Of a stretch of DNA of 64,000 bases, positions 26,702-34,638 are shown piece after piece. The position numbers and the translations under genes were made by a program. Each line of letters begins with the position of its first letter. Position 1 is the first letter of the stretch. This DNA is from Glycomyces tritici (GTDB lineage Bacteria; Actinomycetota; Actinomycetes; Mycobacteriales; Micromonosporaceae), in contig NZ_JAUEMJ010000007.1 of NCBI RefSeq assembly GCF_030403505.1, positions 248,001 through 312,000 of the forward strand, given 5' to 3'. The notes below the pieces were generated by a model. The model was not told the DNA's origin. It worked only from the letters and a program-made list of their open reading frames with translations, and did not search any database.

Positions 26702-27403
26702 CTACTTGCGGACCATCTCCAGCCCGGCCGGCACGGCGTCGGTGCCTTCGCCGTCGAGGGCGCGGAGCGCTTCGGCCACGAACCGCGCCACCGCGGCGGC
26801 GCCGGCGGTCGTGTAGTGCGTGTTGTCCTTCTTGAGGTCGGCGCTCACCTCGATGCCGCGCTCGGCGGCGGCGCCGTGCACGAAGAGCGCGGCCGAGGCC
26901 TCCGCGCCGAGCCACGTGTAGAGCCAGCGCGTGAAGGCGTTGAGGTCGATGACCGGCACGTCCAGTTCGTGCCCGAGGCGGCGGACCTCCGCCGGGTACG
27001 GGCCGTGCGAGTACCGCAGCGCCCCTTCGGGAGTGAACATCCGCCGTTCGACGCTGGTGGTGAGGACCGGCTTCGCGCCGGCGCTGCGGACCTCCTCGAT
27101 GAACGCGGTGAGGCGCTCGCGGTAGCCGCCTTCCGCGGCGAGGGTCTCGGGCTCCTTCTGGTCGTTGTGGCCGAAGCCGAAGACCACGGTGTCGCCCGCC
27201 TGGAGCTCGTCCGTGATCAGCTTCCAGTTGCCGCGCTCCCGGAAGGTCGCGGTCGTGGCGCCGCCGAAGGCGCGGTTGCTCACCGGCTCGGTGAGGAACG
27301 CGGCGAGCTCGTCGCCCCAGCCCAGGAGCGGCAGTTCGGCGTGCCCGGAGGAGGCGCCGTCGTCGGTCGGAGCGACGGTCGAGTCGCCTGCGAGGTGGAT
27401 CAT
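26702..27403 (-). CDS. Rhamnogalacturonan acetylesterase-like SGNH hydrolase
   Basis: A 233-residue GDSL/SGNH esterase that removes acetyl groups from pectin fragments. The four blocks are visible: LAGDSTVA (Ser7), NRAFGGATTATF, VVFGFGHNDQ (Asn) and the DNTHYTTAGA Asp/His pair near residue 195. No signal peptide, so it should act on imported oligomers. AAAGG lies just before its ATG. It is monocistronic; a weak LacI-like sequence GAAAGCGGTTGC at 27447-27458 lies 44 bp upstream of the start. Confidence 0.88.
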   Translation of the reverse strand: MIHLAGDSTVAPTDDGASSGHAELPLLGWGDELAAFLTEPVSNRAFGGATTATFRERGNWKLITDELQAGDTVVFGFGHNDQKEPETLAAEGGYRERLTAFIEEVRSAGAKPVLTTSVERRMFTPEGALRYSHGPYPAEVRRLGHELDVPVIDLNAFTRWLYTWLGAEASAALFVHGAAAERGIEVSADLKKDNTHYTTAGAAAVARFVAEALRALDGEGTDAVPAGLEMVRK

Positions 27404-27624
27404 GATCTGCCTTTCACGATGCGGTGGCGCGCGCCCAGACCTGGAGGAAAGCGGTTGCGCCGGGCCAACGGCATCGTAGCGACACCAGTGCCGCGAGCGC
27501 GAGCCCCGGGGAGGGCGCGGTTTCGGCCCGAATGAGCCCGCCTCGCCGCCCGATCGCCGCAGAAATTAAGAAAATCAATCTTTGACTCTTGAAAGTTAAG
27601 ATCTATGCGAGTAAAAATTAAGGT

Positions 27625-28002
27625 ATGGCAGATGAAGCATTGGACTGGCAGGAGCTCACCAACCTGACCCGCGGGCAGTCGTTCACCGTCGAGCGGGTGC
27701 GCCTCGACGAGACCGGCGTCGCCGTCGAGGGCGCGTTCGAACTCCCGCAGCTCGCGCAGCTCAGCGCCGAGGACCAGGTCTTCGTCACCGCGTTCGTGCG
27801 GTGCCACGGCTCCATCAAGGAGATGGAGCGGACCTTCGGCGTCAGCTACCCCACCATCAAGGCGCGGCTCAACCGGATCACACAGGCCCTCGACTTCGTC
27901 GAGACCGACCCGGCGCCCTCCCGCGCCGACGTCATCGAACGGCTGCGCCGCGGCGAGATCACCGCCGACCAGGCACTGTCCGAACTGGAAGGAACAGCAT
28001 GA
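27625..28002 (+). CDS. DUF2089-family putative regulator
   Basis: A 125-residue DUF2089 protein. After a short N-terminal beta region it has LSAEDQVFVTAFVRCHGSIKEMERTFGVSYPTIKARLNRI (about 46-87), a helix-turn-helix, and an end that repeats a SHOCT-like helix (RLRRGEITADQALSEL). It starts a compact three-gene operon (four-base overlap with the next gene). TTGACT at 27582 and an AT-rich stretch just before the start suggest the promoter. Such trios are found next to small-membrane stress proteins, but the role is unknown. Confidence 0.85.
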   Translation: MADEALDWQELTNLTRGQSFTVERVRLDETGVAVEGAFELPQLAQLSAEDQVFVTAFVRCHGSIKEMERTFGVSYPTIKARLNRITQALDFVETDPAPSRADVIERLRRGEITADQALSELEGTA

Positions 28003-28259
28003 TGCCGCAGCTCGTCACCGTCCGGGTCACCCGCCCCGGCCACCGCACCATACGGCTCTGGGTACCCGTGCTCCTCCTGGTGATCCTGCTTTCGCCGATC
28101 CTCCTGCTGGCGGTCCTGGGCGGCGTCCTCGCCTGCCTGATCTTCCACATGCGAGTACGGCAGACCTTCGCCGGCGTCTGGCGCGTCATCGCCGCGCTCC
28201 CCGGCTCCCGCTTCGACATCGAGCAGGGCCGCAACGCCTTCCTCGTCACCATCCGCTAA
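27999..28259 (+). CDS. Small membrane protein
   Basis: An 86-residue protein with one long hydrophobic segment (about 21-49, LWVPVLLLVILLSPILLLAVLGG) and a basic tail. ATG 27999 overlaps the DUF2089 stop (ATGA), so translation is coupled. Family not recognised. Lies between a DUF2089 and a SHOCT-like gene, suggesting a membrane partner of that pair. Confidence 0.75.
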   Translation: MMPQLVTVRVTRPGHRTIRLWVPVLLLVILLSPILLLAVLGGVLACLIFHMRVRQTFAGVWRVIAALPGSRFDIEQGRNAFLVTIR

Positions 28260-28272
28260 GAGAGGCCCCGCA

Positions 28273-28683
28273 ATGAACGAACAGCGCAAAGCCATCCTGG
28301 ACATGCTGGCCGAAGGCACCATCACCGCGACCGACGCCGAACGGCTGCTGGTCGCCCTCGAAGCGGGCGAGCCCGCTCCGAGCGCCGCCGGCCGACCCAA
28401 GGCGAAGTACCTCCGGCTCGCCGTCGAATACGTCGACAACGGCGAGCCCGGCCGCGTCAACATCCGCGTGCCGCTGGCCCTCCTGCGCGCCGGGGTGCGG
28501 CTCACGGCCCTCGTCCCGCCCCAGGCGCTCGAGAAGGCCAACACCGAGATGGCCAAGGCCGGCGTGCCCTTCGACCTGACCCAGCTCAAGCCCGAGCAGC
28601 TCGAAGAGCTCGTGAACCACCTCGACGAGGTGATCGTGGACATCGACAGCTCCGATGCCCAGGTCCGCGTCTTCAGCGAGTAG
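28273..28683 (+). CDS. SHOCT-like/YvlB N-terminal domain protein
   Basis: A 136-residue protein. The N-terminal helical hairpin RKAILDMLAEGTITATDAERLLVAL is the SHOCT-like motif also found at the start of YvlB/DUF4097 proteins; residues 50-136 form an unassigned alpha/beta region (YLRLAVEYVDNGEPGRVNIRVPLALLRAG). GAGAGG lies before ATG 28273. Third gene of the DUF2089 operon, ended by the palindrome at 28743. Confidence 0.8.
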   Translation: MNEQRKAILDMLAEGTITATDAERLLVALEAGEPAPSAAGRPKAKYLRLAVEYVDNGEPGRVNIRVPLALLRAGVRLTALVPPQALEKANTEMAKAGVPFDLTQLKPEQLEELVNHLDEVIVDIDSSDAQVRVFSE

Positions 28684-28687
28684 TCCG

Positions 28688-28780
28688 ATGTGGCGGTTCC
28701 GAGTGGCGGCCAAGGTGACGAGGGCGCGCTGGCGGGCCGCCACCCGGCGCAGGCGCCTGCGCCGGGCCGGCTGGGCCTGA
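28688..28780 (+). CDS. Possible 30-residue Arg/Trp-rich peptide
   Basis: A short frame four bases after the SHOCT gene encodes a very basic peptide (MWRFRVAAKV start, RRRRLRR core, GWA end). Third positions are nearly all G/C, but half of it lies on a perfect palindrome that may simply be a terminator. No ribosome site is seen. Confidence 0.25.
   Translation: MWRFRVAAKVTRARWRAATRRRRLRRAGWA
28743..28766. terminator. Perfect 24-bp palindrome after the DUF2089 operon
   Basis: CCCGGCGCAG, centre GCGC, then CTGCGCCGGG: a hairpin with a 10-bp stem, 60 bp after the SHOCT stop. Likely an intrinsic terminator. Confidence 0.65.
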
Positions 28781-28937
28781 CCCCACCGACCAGGTTGGAC
28801 AGCTCCCGCTCCGCCTCTGCCCCATATGGTCTCGCCCCCGACCGCGCGACTTGCGCGAACCGCCGTAAACCTGGTCTTGTAGGGTGGCTGCAGCTCACCT
28901 CCTCAGCGCGAGGCCGGTCCGGAAGGCGGGAACCGAC

Positions 28938-29279
28938 ATGCAGTCCATCGACATCGACCCCGAATCGCTGCGGAAGGGCGCCGAGCAGCTGGACCAGGCC
29001 AAGGCCTCCGTCCAGGCCCGGTACGAGCAGTTCCGCACCGAGGCCGAGGCCCTCTTCGACGCGTTCGGCGGCGACGACATCGGCTCGATCCTCGGCGAGG
29101 CCCACACCGCCTGCCTCGAAGCGGCCCGAGAGTGCTTCGAGACGAACATCGAGGGCCTCGCGGACTACGCGGAGTGCCTGCGCGGCTTCGCCGACGACTA
29201 CCAGGCCGCCGACGACGACGCCGCCGCGGAGCTCGACGCGCTCTTCGCCGGGCTCGTGCCGCAGCAACCGGTCCAGTAA
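28938..29279 (+). CDS. WXG100-like small secreted-type protein
   Basis: A 113-residue helical protein of the WXG100/ESAT-6-like kind found with type VII secretion substrates. It opens IDIDPESLRKGAEQLDQA and has two long helices with an interior turn at FGGDDIG (about residue 42-48), close to where WXG100 proteins carry W-x-G. ATG 28938 is supported by spacing to the next gene and the end of the upstream non-coding region. It starts the toxin cassette: next gene 12 bp later. Confidence 0.75.
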   Translation: MQSIDIDPESLRKGAEQLDQAKASVQARYEQFRTEAEALFDAFGGDDIGSILGEAHTACLEAARECFETNIEGLADYAECLRGFADDYQAADDDAAAELDALFAGLVPQQPVQ

Positions 29280-29291
29280 GGAGACGCGCCC

Positions 29292-29792
29292 GTGGGTATG
29301 CAACTGCCGTCGGAACTCGTATCGATCCTGGGGATGCTCGGCTACAGCTGGCCGGAGTCCGACGAGGAGAAGCTCTTCGAGCTGGCCGGCACCTGGACCG
29401 GGATGGCCGGGACCATCTCCGGCTCCGTCGAGGAGCTGAACGCGGCCGCGCGTACGGTCCTGGACGCCAACTCCGGCAAGGACATCGACGCCTTCGGCGC
29501 GGAGTGGGACGACGAGGAGTCCTCCAACCGGAACATCGGCGACACCGCCGACCCGCTGAACATCATCGGCATCGGCCTCACGGCGGCAGCGGGCCTGACC
29601 CTCGCCCTGAAGGTCCAGGTGATCGTGCAGCTGGTGATCCTCATGGTCCAGATCACCTACGCGATCGCCACCGCTGCGATCACGTTCGGCGCCTCGCTGC
29701 TGCAGATCCCGATCTTCAAGACCATCACCGGCAAGATCATCGACATGCTCGTGGGCATGGCCACCGAGGCGGTGCTCAGTGGGAACCGGTAG
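29292..29792 (+). CDS. WXG100-like/membrane N-module of a polymorphic toxin
   Basis: A 166-residue protein. Residues 1-85 are acidic and helical with ELAGTWTGMAGTISGSVEELN (a W-x-G turn), the N-module of type VII-exported polymorphic toxins. Residues 88-165 hold hydrophobic segments (LNIIGIGLTAAAGLTLALKV, LVILMVQITYAIATAAITFG, and an amphipathic end), the translocation-like part. GTG 29292 has AGGAGA at 29280-29285. In related toxins this module and the nuclease are one protein; here they are separate frames overlapping by 14 bp. Confidence 0.75.
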   Translation: MGMQLPSELVSILGMLGYSWPESDEEKLFELAGTWTGMAGTISGSVEELNAAARTVLDANSGKDIDAFGAEWDDEESSNRNIGDTADPLNIIGIGLTAAAGLTLALKVQVIVQLVILMVQITYAIATAAITFGASLLQIPIFKTITGKIIDMLVGMATEAVLSGNR

Positions 29793-30303
29793 ATCGCGCA
29801 GCGCCTCCCCGCGCAAGACCACCTCCACCCGCGGAAAGCTCCTCTCGGGCGTGCTCAACAGCACCAGCACCTTCAAGACCGCCAAAGGCCCGGCGGCGCC
29901 CGCGCCGCCCAAGAAGCGCAAGCGCCCGCCGCGCCAGCCCGTCGCCAACGACCCCTACCAGCGCCCCAAGTTCAACAAGTCCACCAAGGACAAGATCTGG
30001 GAGAACGCCGAGAAGTCCAGCGCCGACGGCAAGGTCCGCGACCCGCTCACCGGCAAGGTCATGGACAAGAAGGACCGCTGGGACGGCGGCCACGCCCCCG
30101 ACTGGGAGTTCCGCAAGCACAAGGCCGCAGCGGAGAAGTACGGGACGAACATCTACCCCCGCAGCCAGTTCGTCAAGGACTACAACACCCCCGACCACGT
30201 CATCCCCGAACTGCCCAGCTCCAACCAGAGCCACGCGGGCGAGGGCAAGGGCGACGAGTGGGCGAAGCTCCTGAAGAACCGGTACGGCACGCCGCCCCCC
30301 TAG
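29779..30303 (+). CDS. GH-E family HNH-like nuclease toxin
   Basis: A 174-residue toxin C-terminal module. A basic, Pro-rich linker (residues 10-66) precedes the GH-E domain: WDGGHAPDWE (101-110) with the name-giving G104-H105 and E110, a downstream PDHVIPELPSSNQSHAG (H140 and H152), and the typical lead-in RDPLTGKVM. GH-E enzymes are predicted DNA/RNA-cutting members of the His-Me superfamily. GTG 29779 lies in the last codons of the upstream gene, so translation depends on it, or a +1/-1 shift joins the two. Confidence 0.8.
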   Translation: MGTGRSRSASPRKTTSTRGKLLSGVLNSTSTFKTAKGPAAPAPPKKRKRPPRQPVANDPYQRPKFNKSTKDKIWENAEKSSADGKVRDPLTGKVMDKKDRWDGGHAPDWEFRKHKAAAEKYGTNIYPRSQFVKDYNTPDHVIPELPSSNQSHAGEGKGDEWAKLLKNRYGTPPP

Positions 30304-30370
30304 CGGGCGCGAAGCCAAGGTACGGTTCGACCGGTCCCCGAGTGAGTCTGTCTCCCAGTAAGGAACTGAC

Positions 30371-30952
30371 ATGGCGATTTCCGAAGCCGACCAGCGCGTC
30401 GGATTCAAGGTGGCTGACGCCTTCGACGGCGGCGAGTTCGACCGGGTCGCCCGGTTCTGGACCGAGGACGAGTCGGCGTTCGTGGACGTCGCCGAGTACG
30501 GCGGCTCGCCGGGTCCCGGCATCGCCTCCTACTCGACGCTCGGCCTCTCGGCCGCCCCGCTCATGGACGGCGACACGCAGATGCCCTTCGGCGTCGAGAT
30601 CTGCGGCGCCGCGGACGACGGCTTCGACCTCTTCCCGAACATCCTCGCCTCCGCCGCGTTCCAGGTCCTCGACGGCGAGTTCGTCTACCCCGACCGCATC
30701 CTCGGCGGCATCGTGGAGGGGTACTACCCGGACCTGGAGATGAAGCACCTGCTCTTCATGAGCCCGTTCCTGTGGGGCGACCGGCTGCAGTCGTTCGACG
30801 CGGCGGGCCGCCAGGTCGCGTTCCTCCAGGCCGTGCCGATCTCGAACGCCGAACTCGAACTCGCCATGCGCACCAGCGTCGACGAGATGACCGACCTCAT
30901 GATGGCCCGCGGCGCCGAACCGACCGACCTGGCGCGCGCCTCCGTCGTCTGA
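30371..30952 (+). CDS. Suppressor-of-fused (SUFU) domain immunity protein
   Basis: A 193-residue protein with the SUFU fold, a common immunity protein for polymorphic nuclease toxins. Marks are the PGPGIASYSTLGLS run near residue 55 and the EGYYPDLEMKHLLFMSPFLWGDRLQSF core near 115-145. AAGGA precedes ATG 30371. It follows the GH-E toxin by 67 bp and would protect the producer or its kin in the cytoplasm. A strong terminator ends the unit at 30990. Confidence 0.82.
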   Translation: MAISEADQRVGFKVADAFDGGEFDRVARFWTEDESAFVDVAEYGGSPGPGIASYSTLGLSAAPLMDGDTQMPFGVEICGAADDGFDLFPNILASAAFQVLDGEFVYPDRILGGIVEGYYPDLEMKHLLFMSPFLWGDRLQSFDAAGRQVAFLQAVPISNAELELAMRTSVDEMTDLMMARGAEPTDLARASVV

Positions 30953-30989
30953 CCCGCCCGACCAGGGCAGGGGACCCCGAATCCACGGC

Positions 30990-31026
30990 CACCGGGGCCG
31001 GGCGCATCACGCGCCCGGCCCCGGTG
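30990..31026. terminator. Bidirectional 16-bp-stem hairpin
   Basis: Arms CACCGGGGCCGGGCGC-like and complement around loop ATCAC, midway between the SUFU gene and the convergent levanase gene. Confidence 0.85.
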
Positions 31027-31060
31027 CCGCTCGCTTCAAGTGCGCTCAGCTCGACAGTGC

Positions 31061-32590
31061 TCAGATCTGGTGGAACTCGGTGACGGTGAGACCGCGGAAG
31101 ACGGCTCGGCCCCCATCGGTGAACAGGGCCAGGCGGTCGTCCTCCGGCCGGGCGTACACCAGACTCGAGTGCACGTACCGGCCATCGTCCACGAAGACCT
31201 CCACGGACAGGTTGTCCACGAGGATCCGCAGGTGCACCTCCTTGCGGGCGGTGTCGAACGGGGTCCGGCTCTCCATCCACCGACCCGTGGGGTCCGGGTT
31301 CCCGGTGAAGGCCCGGTTGAGGTACGCGTAGCCGCCGGCGAGGTAGACCCCGGCATCGGCGTGCCGCGCGCCGTCCGAGGACAGGCGCAGTTGCAGGCCG
31401 ACGTTGTTCAGCTGCTCCCAGGTGACGCGGGCCCTGACCTCGTAGGCGCGCCCCCGGTAGTCGAGCGCCGAGACGCCCTCCACCGCCACATCGCCGAACT
31501 CCACGACGCGCGACGCGCGGTCCGCGAGCGTGCGAACCGGCGTCGAGACCAATGCGCATGCAGTGCCCGTCCACTTCAGCGAGATCTCGCGGACGATCGA
31601 GTCCGTGCCGTTGAAGCCGTCGGCGTCCCACGAGGGGGTGTTGTTCGGGTAGTCCCAGTGGTTCATCCACCCGATGGCGTACCGGACCCTCGGGTCGACC
31701 TGGCCGCCGGTGCGCCGCTCCCAGGTGACCGCGCCGTACCAGTCCCAGCCGTGGTCCAGCCATTTCGGGTCCGGGTGGTCCGGGACGAACGTCGTGCCGT
31801 TCCACTCGCCCGTCCAGTACGCGTAGGTCGCGGGCCCGCCGGAGCCCTTGGCGTTGGCGCTGGCGCCGAGCACCCAGCGGGCGGGACCGGTGGCGGATTC
31901 GAGCCGGAACAGGTCGGGGCATTCGAGCACGCCGATGCCCTGCTTGATGAAGCCCTCGGTGTACGCCCAGCTCTTGAGGTCGGCGGAGCGGTAGAACCCG
32001 ATCTTGTCGTTCTCGGCGAGGGCCATCACCCACTGCGAGCGCTGGGCGTCCCAGACGACCTTCGGGTCGCGGAAGTCGACGACGCCGGGGTTCGGCAGCA
32101 CGGCGGGCTCATGGCGGCCGAAGGTCCGGCCGCCGTCGGTGGAGTAGAAGAGGAACTGCGCCTGGCGGTGGGGGGCCGGGGCGAAGCGGTCCTCCTGGGT
32201 GGCGAGGGCGATGATCGCCCCCGCGCCGAACCCGGCGGTGTCGGCCTCGTCGACGACGAGGCAGCCGGACCAGATCGAGCCGTTCGGGTTCGTCTCCTTC
32301 GGAATGGCGGTGCCGAGGTCGGTGAAGGCGACATTGTCGTCTGAGGCGGCGATCCGCCATGAGGTGCCCGTGCCGAGATTCGGGTAGTCCTTGTTGTAGA
32401 GGTAGTAGTAGTACGTCTTGCCGTCCACATGGATCGGCCGCTGGGGATCGTTCTTCCAGTGGTCGGGGACGGAGAAGTGGTAGACGGGCCGATAGGTCGC
32501 GTCTTGCGCCCAGGAGGGGCTTCCCATCAGGCTCACCGTGCCGCCGAGGGCGGCGGCGCGCAGGAGGTTCCTTCTTGAGGCTCGCAGCAT
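31061..32590 (-). CDS. Secreted GH32 levanase/fructan beta-fructosidase
   Basis: A 509-residue GH32 enzyme splitting fructans or sucrose outside the cell. A Tat-like signal (RASRRNLLRAAALGG, cleavage near WAQD at 27-30) leads into the propeller: nucleophile D48 in WKNDPQRP, FRDPKVVWD, and the acid/base Glu in GVLECPDLF. The C-terminal beta-sandwich carries EVFVDDGRYVHSS. ATG 32590 is chosen since GGAGCG lies five bases upstream; an ATG nine codons earlier has none. It follows the fructokinase operon terminator and has its own promoter region with a palindrome at 32666. Confidence 0.93.
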   Translation of the reverse strand: MLRASRRNLLRAAALGGTVSLMGSPSWAQDATYRPVYHFSVPDHWKNDPQRPIHVDGKTYYYYLYNKDYPNLGTGTSWRIAASDDNVAFTDLGTAIPKETNPNGSIWSGCLVVDEADTAGFGAGAIIALATQEDRFAPAPHRQAQFLFYSTDGGRTFGRHEPAVLPNPGVVDFRDPKVVWDAQRSQWVMALAENDKIGFYRSADLKSWAYTEGFIKQGIGVLECPDLFRLESATGPARWVLGASANAKGSGGPATYAYWTGEWNGTTFVPDHPDPKWLDHGWDWYGAVTWERRTGGQVDPRVRYAIGWMNHWDYPNNTPSWDADGFNGTDSIVREISLKWTGTACALVSTPVRTLADRASRVVEFGDVAVEGVSALDYRGRAYEVRARVTWEQLNNVGLQLRLSSDGARHADAGVYLAGGYAYLNRAFTGNPDPTGRWMESRTPFDTARKEVHLRILVDNLSVEVFVDDGRYVHSSLVYARPEDDRLALFTDGGRAVFRGLTVTEFHQI

Positions 32591-32665
32591 CGTCGCTCCA
32601 GACTCGTGCTTTTGCAATCGGACTTGACGTCCACAGCGTAAATAGTTAAGCGAAGTTAAATCTAT

Positions 32666-32686
32666 CGATATTAGAGGTTAATATCG
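32666..32686. promoter_or_regulatory. Palindrome before the levanase gene
   Basis: CGATATTA-GAGGT-TAATATCG, 76 bp before the levanase ATG; the flank GTTAATATCGGTTAAT partly resembles the GTTAATCGATTAAC operators at 38840. A candidate site for the same LacI protein. Confidence 0.4.
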
Positions 32687-32690
32687 GTTA

Positions 32691-32734
32691 ATTCGGAATG
32701 GCCGATCCGCCTATGTGAATCGGCCATTCCGAAT
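32691..32734 (-). terminator. Terminator of the fructan transporter operon
   Basis: Two exact 16-base arms (ATTCGGAATGGCCGAT and complement) with a 12-base loop, ten bases after the fructokinase stop on the minus strand. Confidence 0.85.
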
Positions 32735-32743
32735 GGTTCGAGG

Positions 32744-33658
32744 TCACATTTCCGATCGGTACGGCGGGTTCGCGCCCGCTCGGGAGCAGGTGATGGCGGC
32801 GACCTTCGCGGCGAATTCGACCGCCTCGCGTGCCTCGGATGCGGTGAGGCGGGCGAGGTCGTCAGGGCGCAGGCGCCCGTTGCGGCCCAGCCAGTCCAGC
32901 AGCGCGCCGCTGAACGAGTCGCCCGCGCCGACCGTGTCGACCATGTCGACCGGCGCGGCGGGCACGGCGAACGAGGCGCCGCCGGTCCGCACGAGTGAGC
33001 CCTCGCCGCCGCGTGTGATCACGACCAGCTTGCGGCCCTCGGCGATCCAGGCGTCGGCGTGATCGGCGGGGTCGGTCCCGGGCCAGATCCATGCCAGGTC
33101 TTCGTCGGAGACCTTCACGATCGCCGCGAACCCGAGCCAGCGCTCCAGGCGCGCCCGGTAGGCCTCGCGGTCGCCGAGGAGCGCCGGGCGCACGTTCGGG
33201 TCCAGGCTGATCGTGGTGCGCGCGCTCAGCTCCTCGAGCCACCGCGCGATCACCGGCCCGCCGGGGTCGACGGCGAGCGCGAGCGATCCGGCGTGCACCG
33301 CGTCCAGGCCCGGGTTCGGGGGCAGTTCGGTCGGGGCCCATTGCCAGTCGGCGGTGCCCTCGACATGGAACGCGTAGCTCGCCGACCCGCCCGGATCGAC
33401 CGAGACGATGGCCAGACTCGTCGGCTCCGGTGCGTCCACGATCCATTGCAGGTGCACATCGGACTCGGCGAGGTGCGTGCGCAGCAGCTTCCCGAAGGCG
33501 TCGCCGGAGAGCCGCCCGAGGAAGGCGACCTCGGCGCCCAGGCGCCCCAGGGCCACGGCCACGTTCATCGGGCTGCCGCCGGGGTGGGCGACCGGATGGC
33601 GGGCGTCCTCCTGGTCGACCTTCAGGTCGATGAGGGCCTCGCCGATGACTCCGATCAC
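32744..33658 (-). CDS. PfkB-family fructokinase
   Basis: A 304-residue sugar kinase phosphorylating fructose to fructose-6-phosphate. GEALIDL and HPGGSPMNVAVALGRLG open the sugar site (about 5-40), and DTVGAGDSFSGALLDWL near residue 240-256 holds the catalytic Asp and anion hole. GTG 33658 overlaps the upstream GH32-like stop by four bases, so the two are coupled. Fits the fructan block, taking fructose released by the enzyme next door. Confidence 0.9.
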   Translation of the reverse strand: MIGVIGEALIDLKVDQEDARHPVAHPGGSPMNVAVALGRLGAEVAFLGRLSGDAFGKLLRTHLAESDVHLQWIVDAPEPTSLAIVSVDPGGSASYAFHVEGTADWQWAPTELPPNPGLDAVHAGSLALAVDPGGPVIARWLEELSARTTISLDPNVRPALLGDREAYRARLERWLGFAAIVKVSDEDLAWIWPGTDPADHADAWIAEGRKLVVITRGGEGSLVRTGGASFAVPAAPVDMVDTVGAGDSFSGALLDWLGRNGRLRPDDLARLTASEAREAVEFAAKVAAITCSRAGANPPYRSEM

Positions 33659-34611
33659 GCGCGTACCAGCCTTTCGCCGTCCCATCGCACCGGAATCGGG
33701 TCGGTGAGCTCGCCGACGAACTCGCCGTCCTCGATGTTGCGGAAGCCGATGATAACCGTCTGCCCGTCCACGTCGTGGAGTCTCGCGGCGTACAGGCTCT
33801 CGTGCGCGAACGGGCGGGCCTTGGCGATGTCGAAGGCGACGCCGTCGAGCCCTCCGGTCGGGTCGTCGACGGGGACGACGTAGTTGTCCCCGGTCTCGCC
33901 CAGTTCCCGGCGCGCGTCGCCCGCTTCGGCCTTGCCGCAGCAGAACAGCAGCAGCCACTGGCCGTCCACCCGGTGCAGCTGGGTGACCTCGATCTGGCCG
34001 AAGCCGAGCGCGTCGGGGCGGCTCAGGGGCGCCAGCACCTCCCAGGTCTCCAGGTCCGCCGAGCGGGCGTGGCCGACGACGCCGCGTTCGCGGGTCGGTT
34101 CGGGCCCTTCGGCTCTGGCGGTGAACAGCATGTGCCAGCCGTCCTCGGCGCGGAACACCCACGGGTCGCGGCAGGCCTCGTCGAACCAGTCCGACGCGGG
34201 GGAGAACCGCTCGTAATGGCGCGGGTCGGCTTCGACCTGCGGGCCCGGTTCGCGGTGCCAGACGAGGAGGTCGTCGGAGACGGCCGAGCCGATCCGCTGC
34301 ACGTTCCCGCCCTCGGCCCGGGAGACGCCGGTGTAGAACATGCGCCACCGCCCCGAGTCCTCCCGCACGATGGAGCCGGTCCAGGTGGCCTGGTCGTCCC
34401 AGGCCGGGGCGTCGGCGAAGACCAGCGCGTCGGGCAGGAGCGTCCAGTCCAGCAGATCGGCGGAGACGGCGTGCCCGATGGAGGCGCGGTGGTGGCGGCG
34501 GCCCTCCTCCTGGAGCGCCCGGGAGGCGCGCAGGAAGAACACGTGGTGGCGGCCGTCATCGTCGGTCGCGTACCAGGAGTCCCAGACCCAGTGGTCGGCG
34601 AGCTTGAGCAT
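33655..34611 (-). CDS. Cytoplasmic GH32-like beta-fructosidase
   Basis: A 318-residue single-domain clan GH-J enzyme without signal peptide or the usual C-terminal sandwich. WVWDSWY at residues 8-14 holds the probable nucleophile Asp, ACRDPWVFRA the RDP Asp and GFGQIEVTQL the likely acid/base Glu. It would split imported sucrose or short fructans. It lies 27 bp after the second permease and overlaps the kinase gene. It is shorter than typical GH32 (about 450-500), so a separate subfamily is likely. Confidence 0.8.
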   Translation of the reverse strand: MLKLADHWVWDSWYATDDDGRHHVFFLRASRALQEEGRRHHRASIGHAVSADLLDWTLLPDALVFADAPAWDDQATWTGSIVREDSGRWRMFYTGVSRAEGGNVQRIGSAVSDDLLVWHREPGPQVEADPRHYERFSPASDWFDEACRDPWVFRAEDGWHMLFTARAEGPEPTRERGVVGHARSADLETWEVLAPLSRPDALGFGQIEVTQLHRVDGQWLLLFCCGKAEAGDARRELGETGDNYVVPVDDPTGGLDGVAFDIAKARPFAHESLYAARLHDVDGQTVIIGFRNIEDGEFVGELTDPIPVRWDGERLVRA

Positions 34612-34638
34612 GAGTGTCCTTACTAGTGGGTGGGGAGT

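Noticed and set aside
27447..27458. LacI-like GAAAGCGGTTGC before the acetylesterase
   Set aside because: Only the core matches and there is no second copy; too weak to call.
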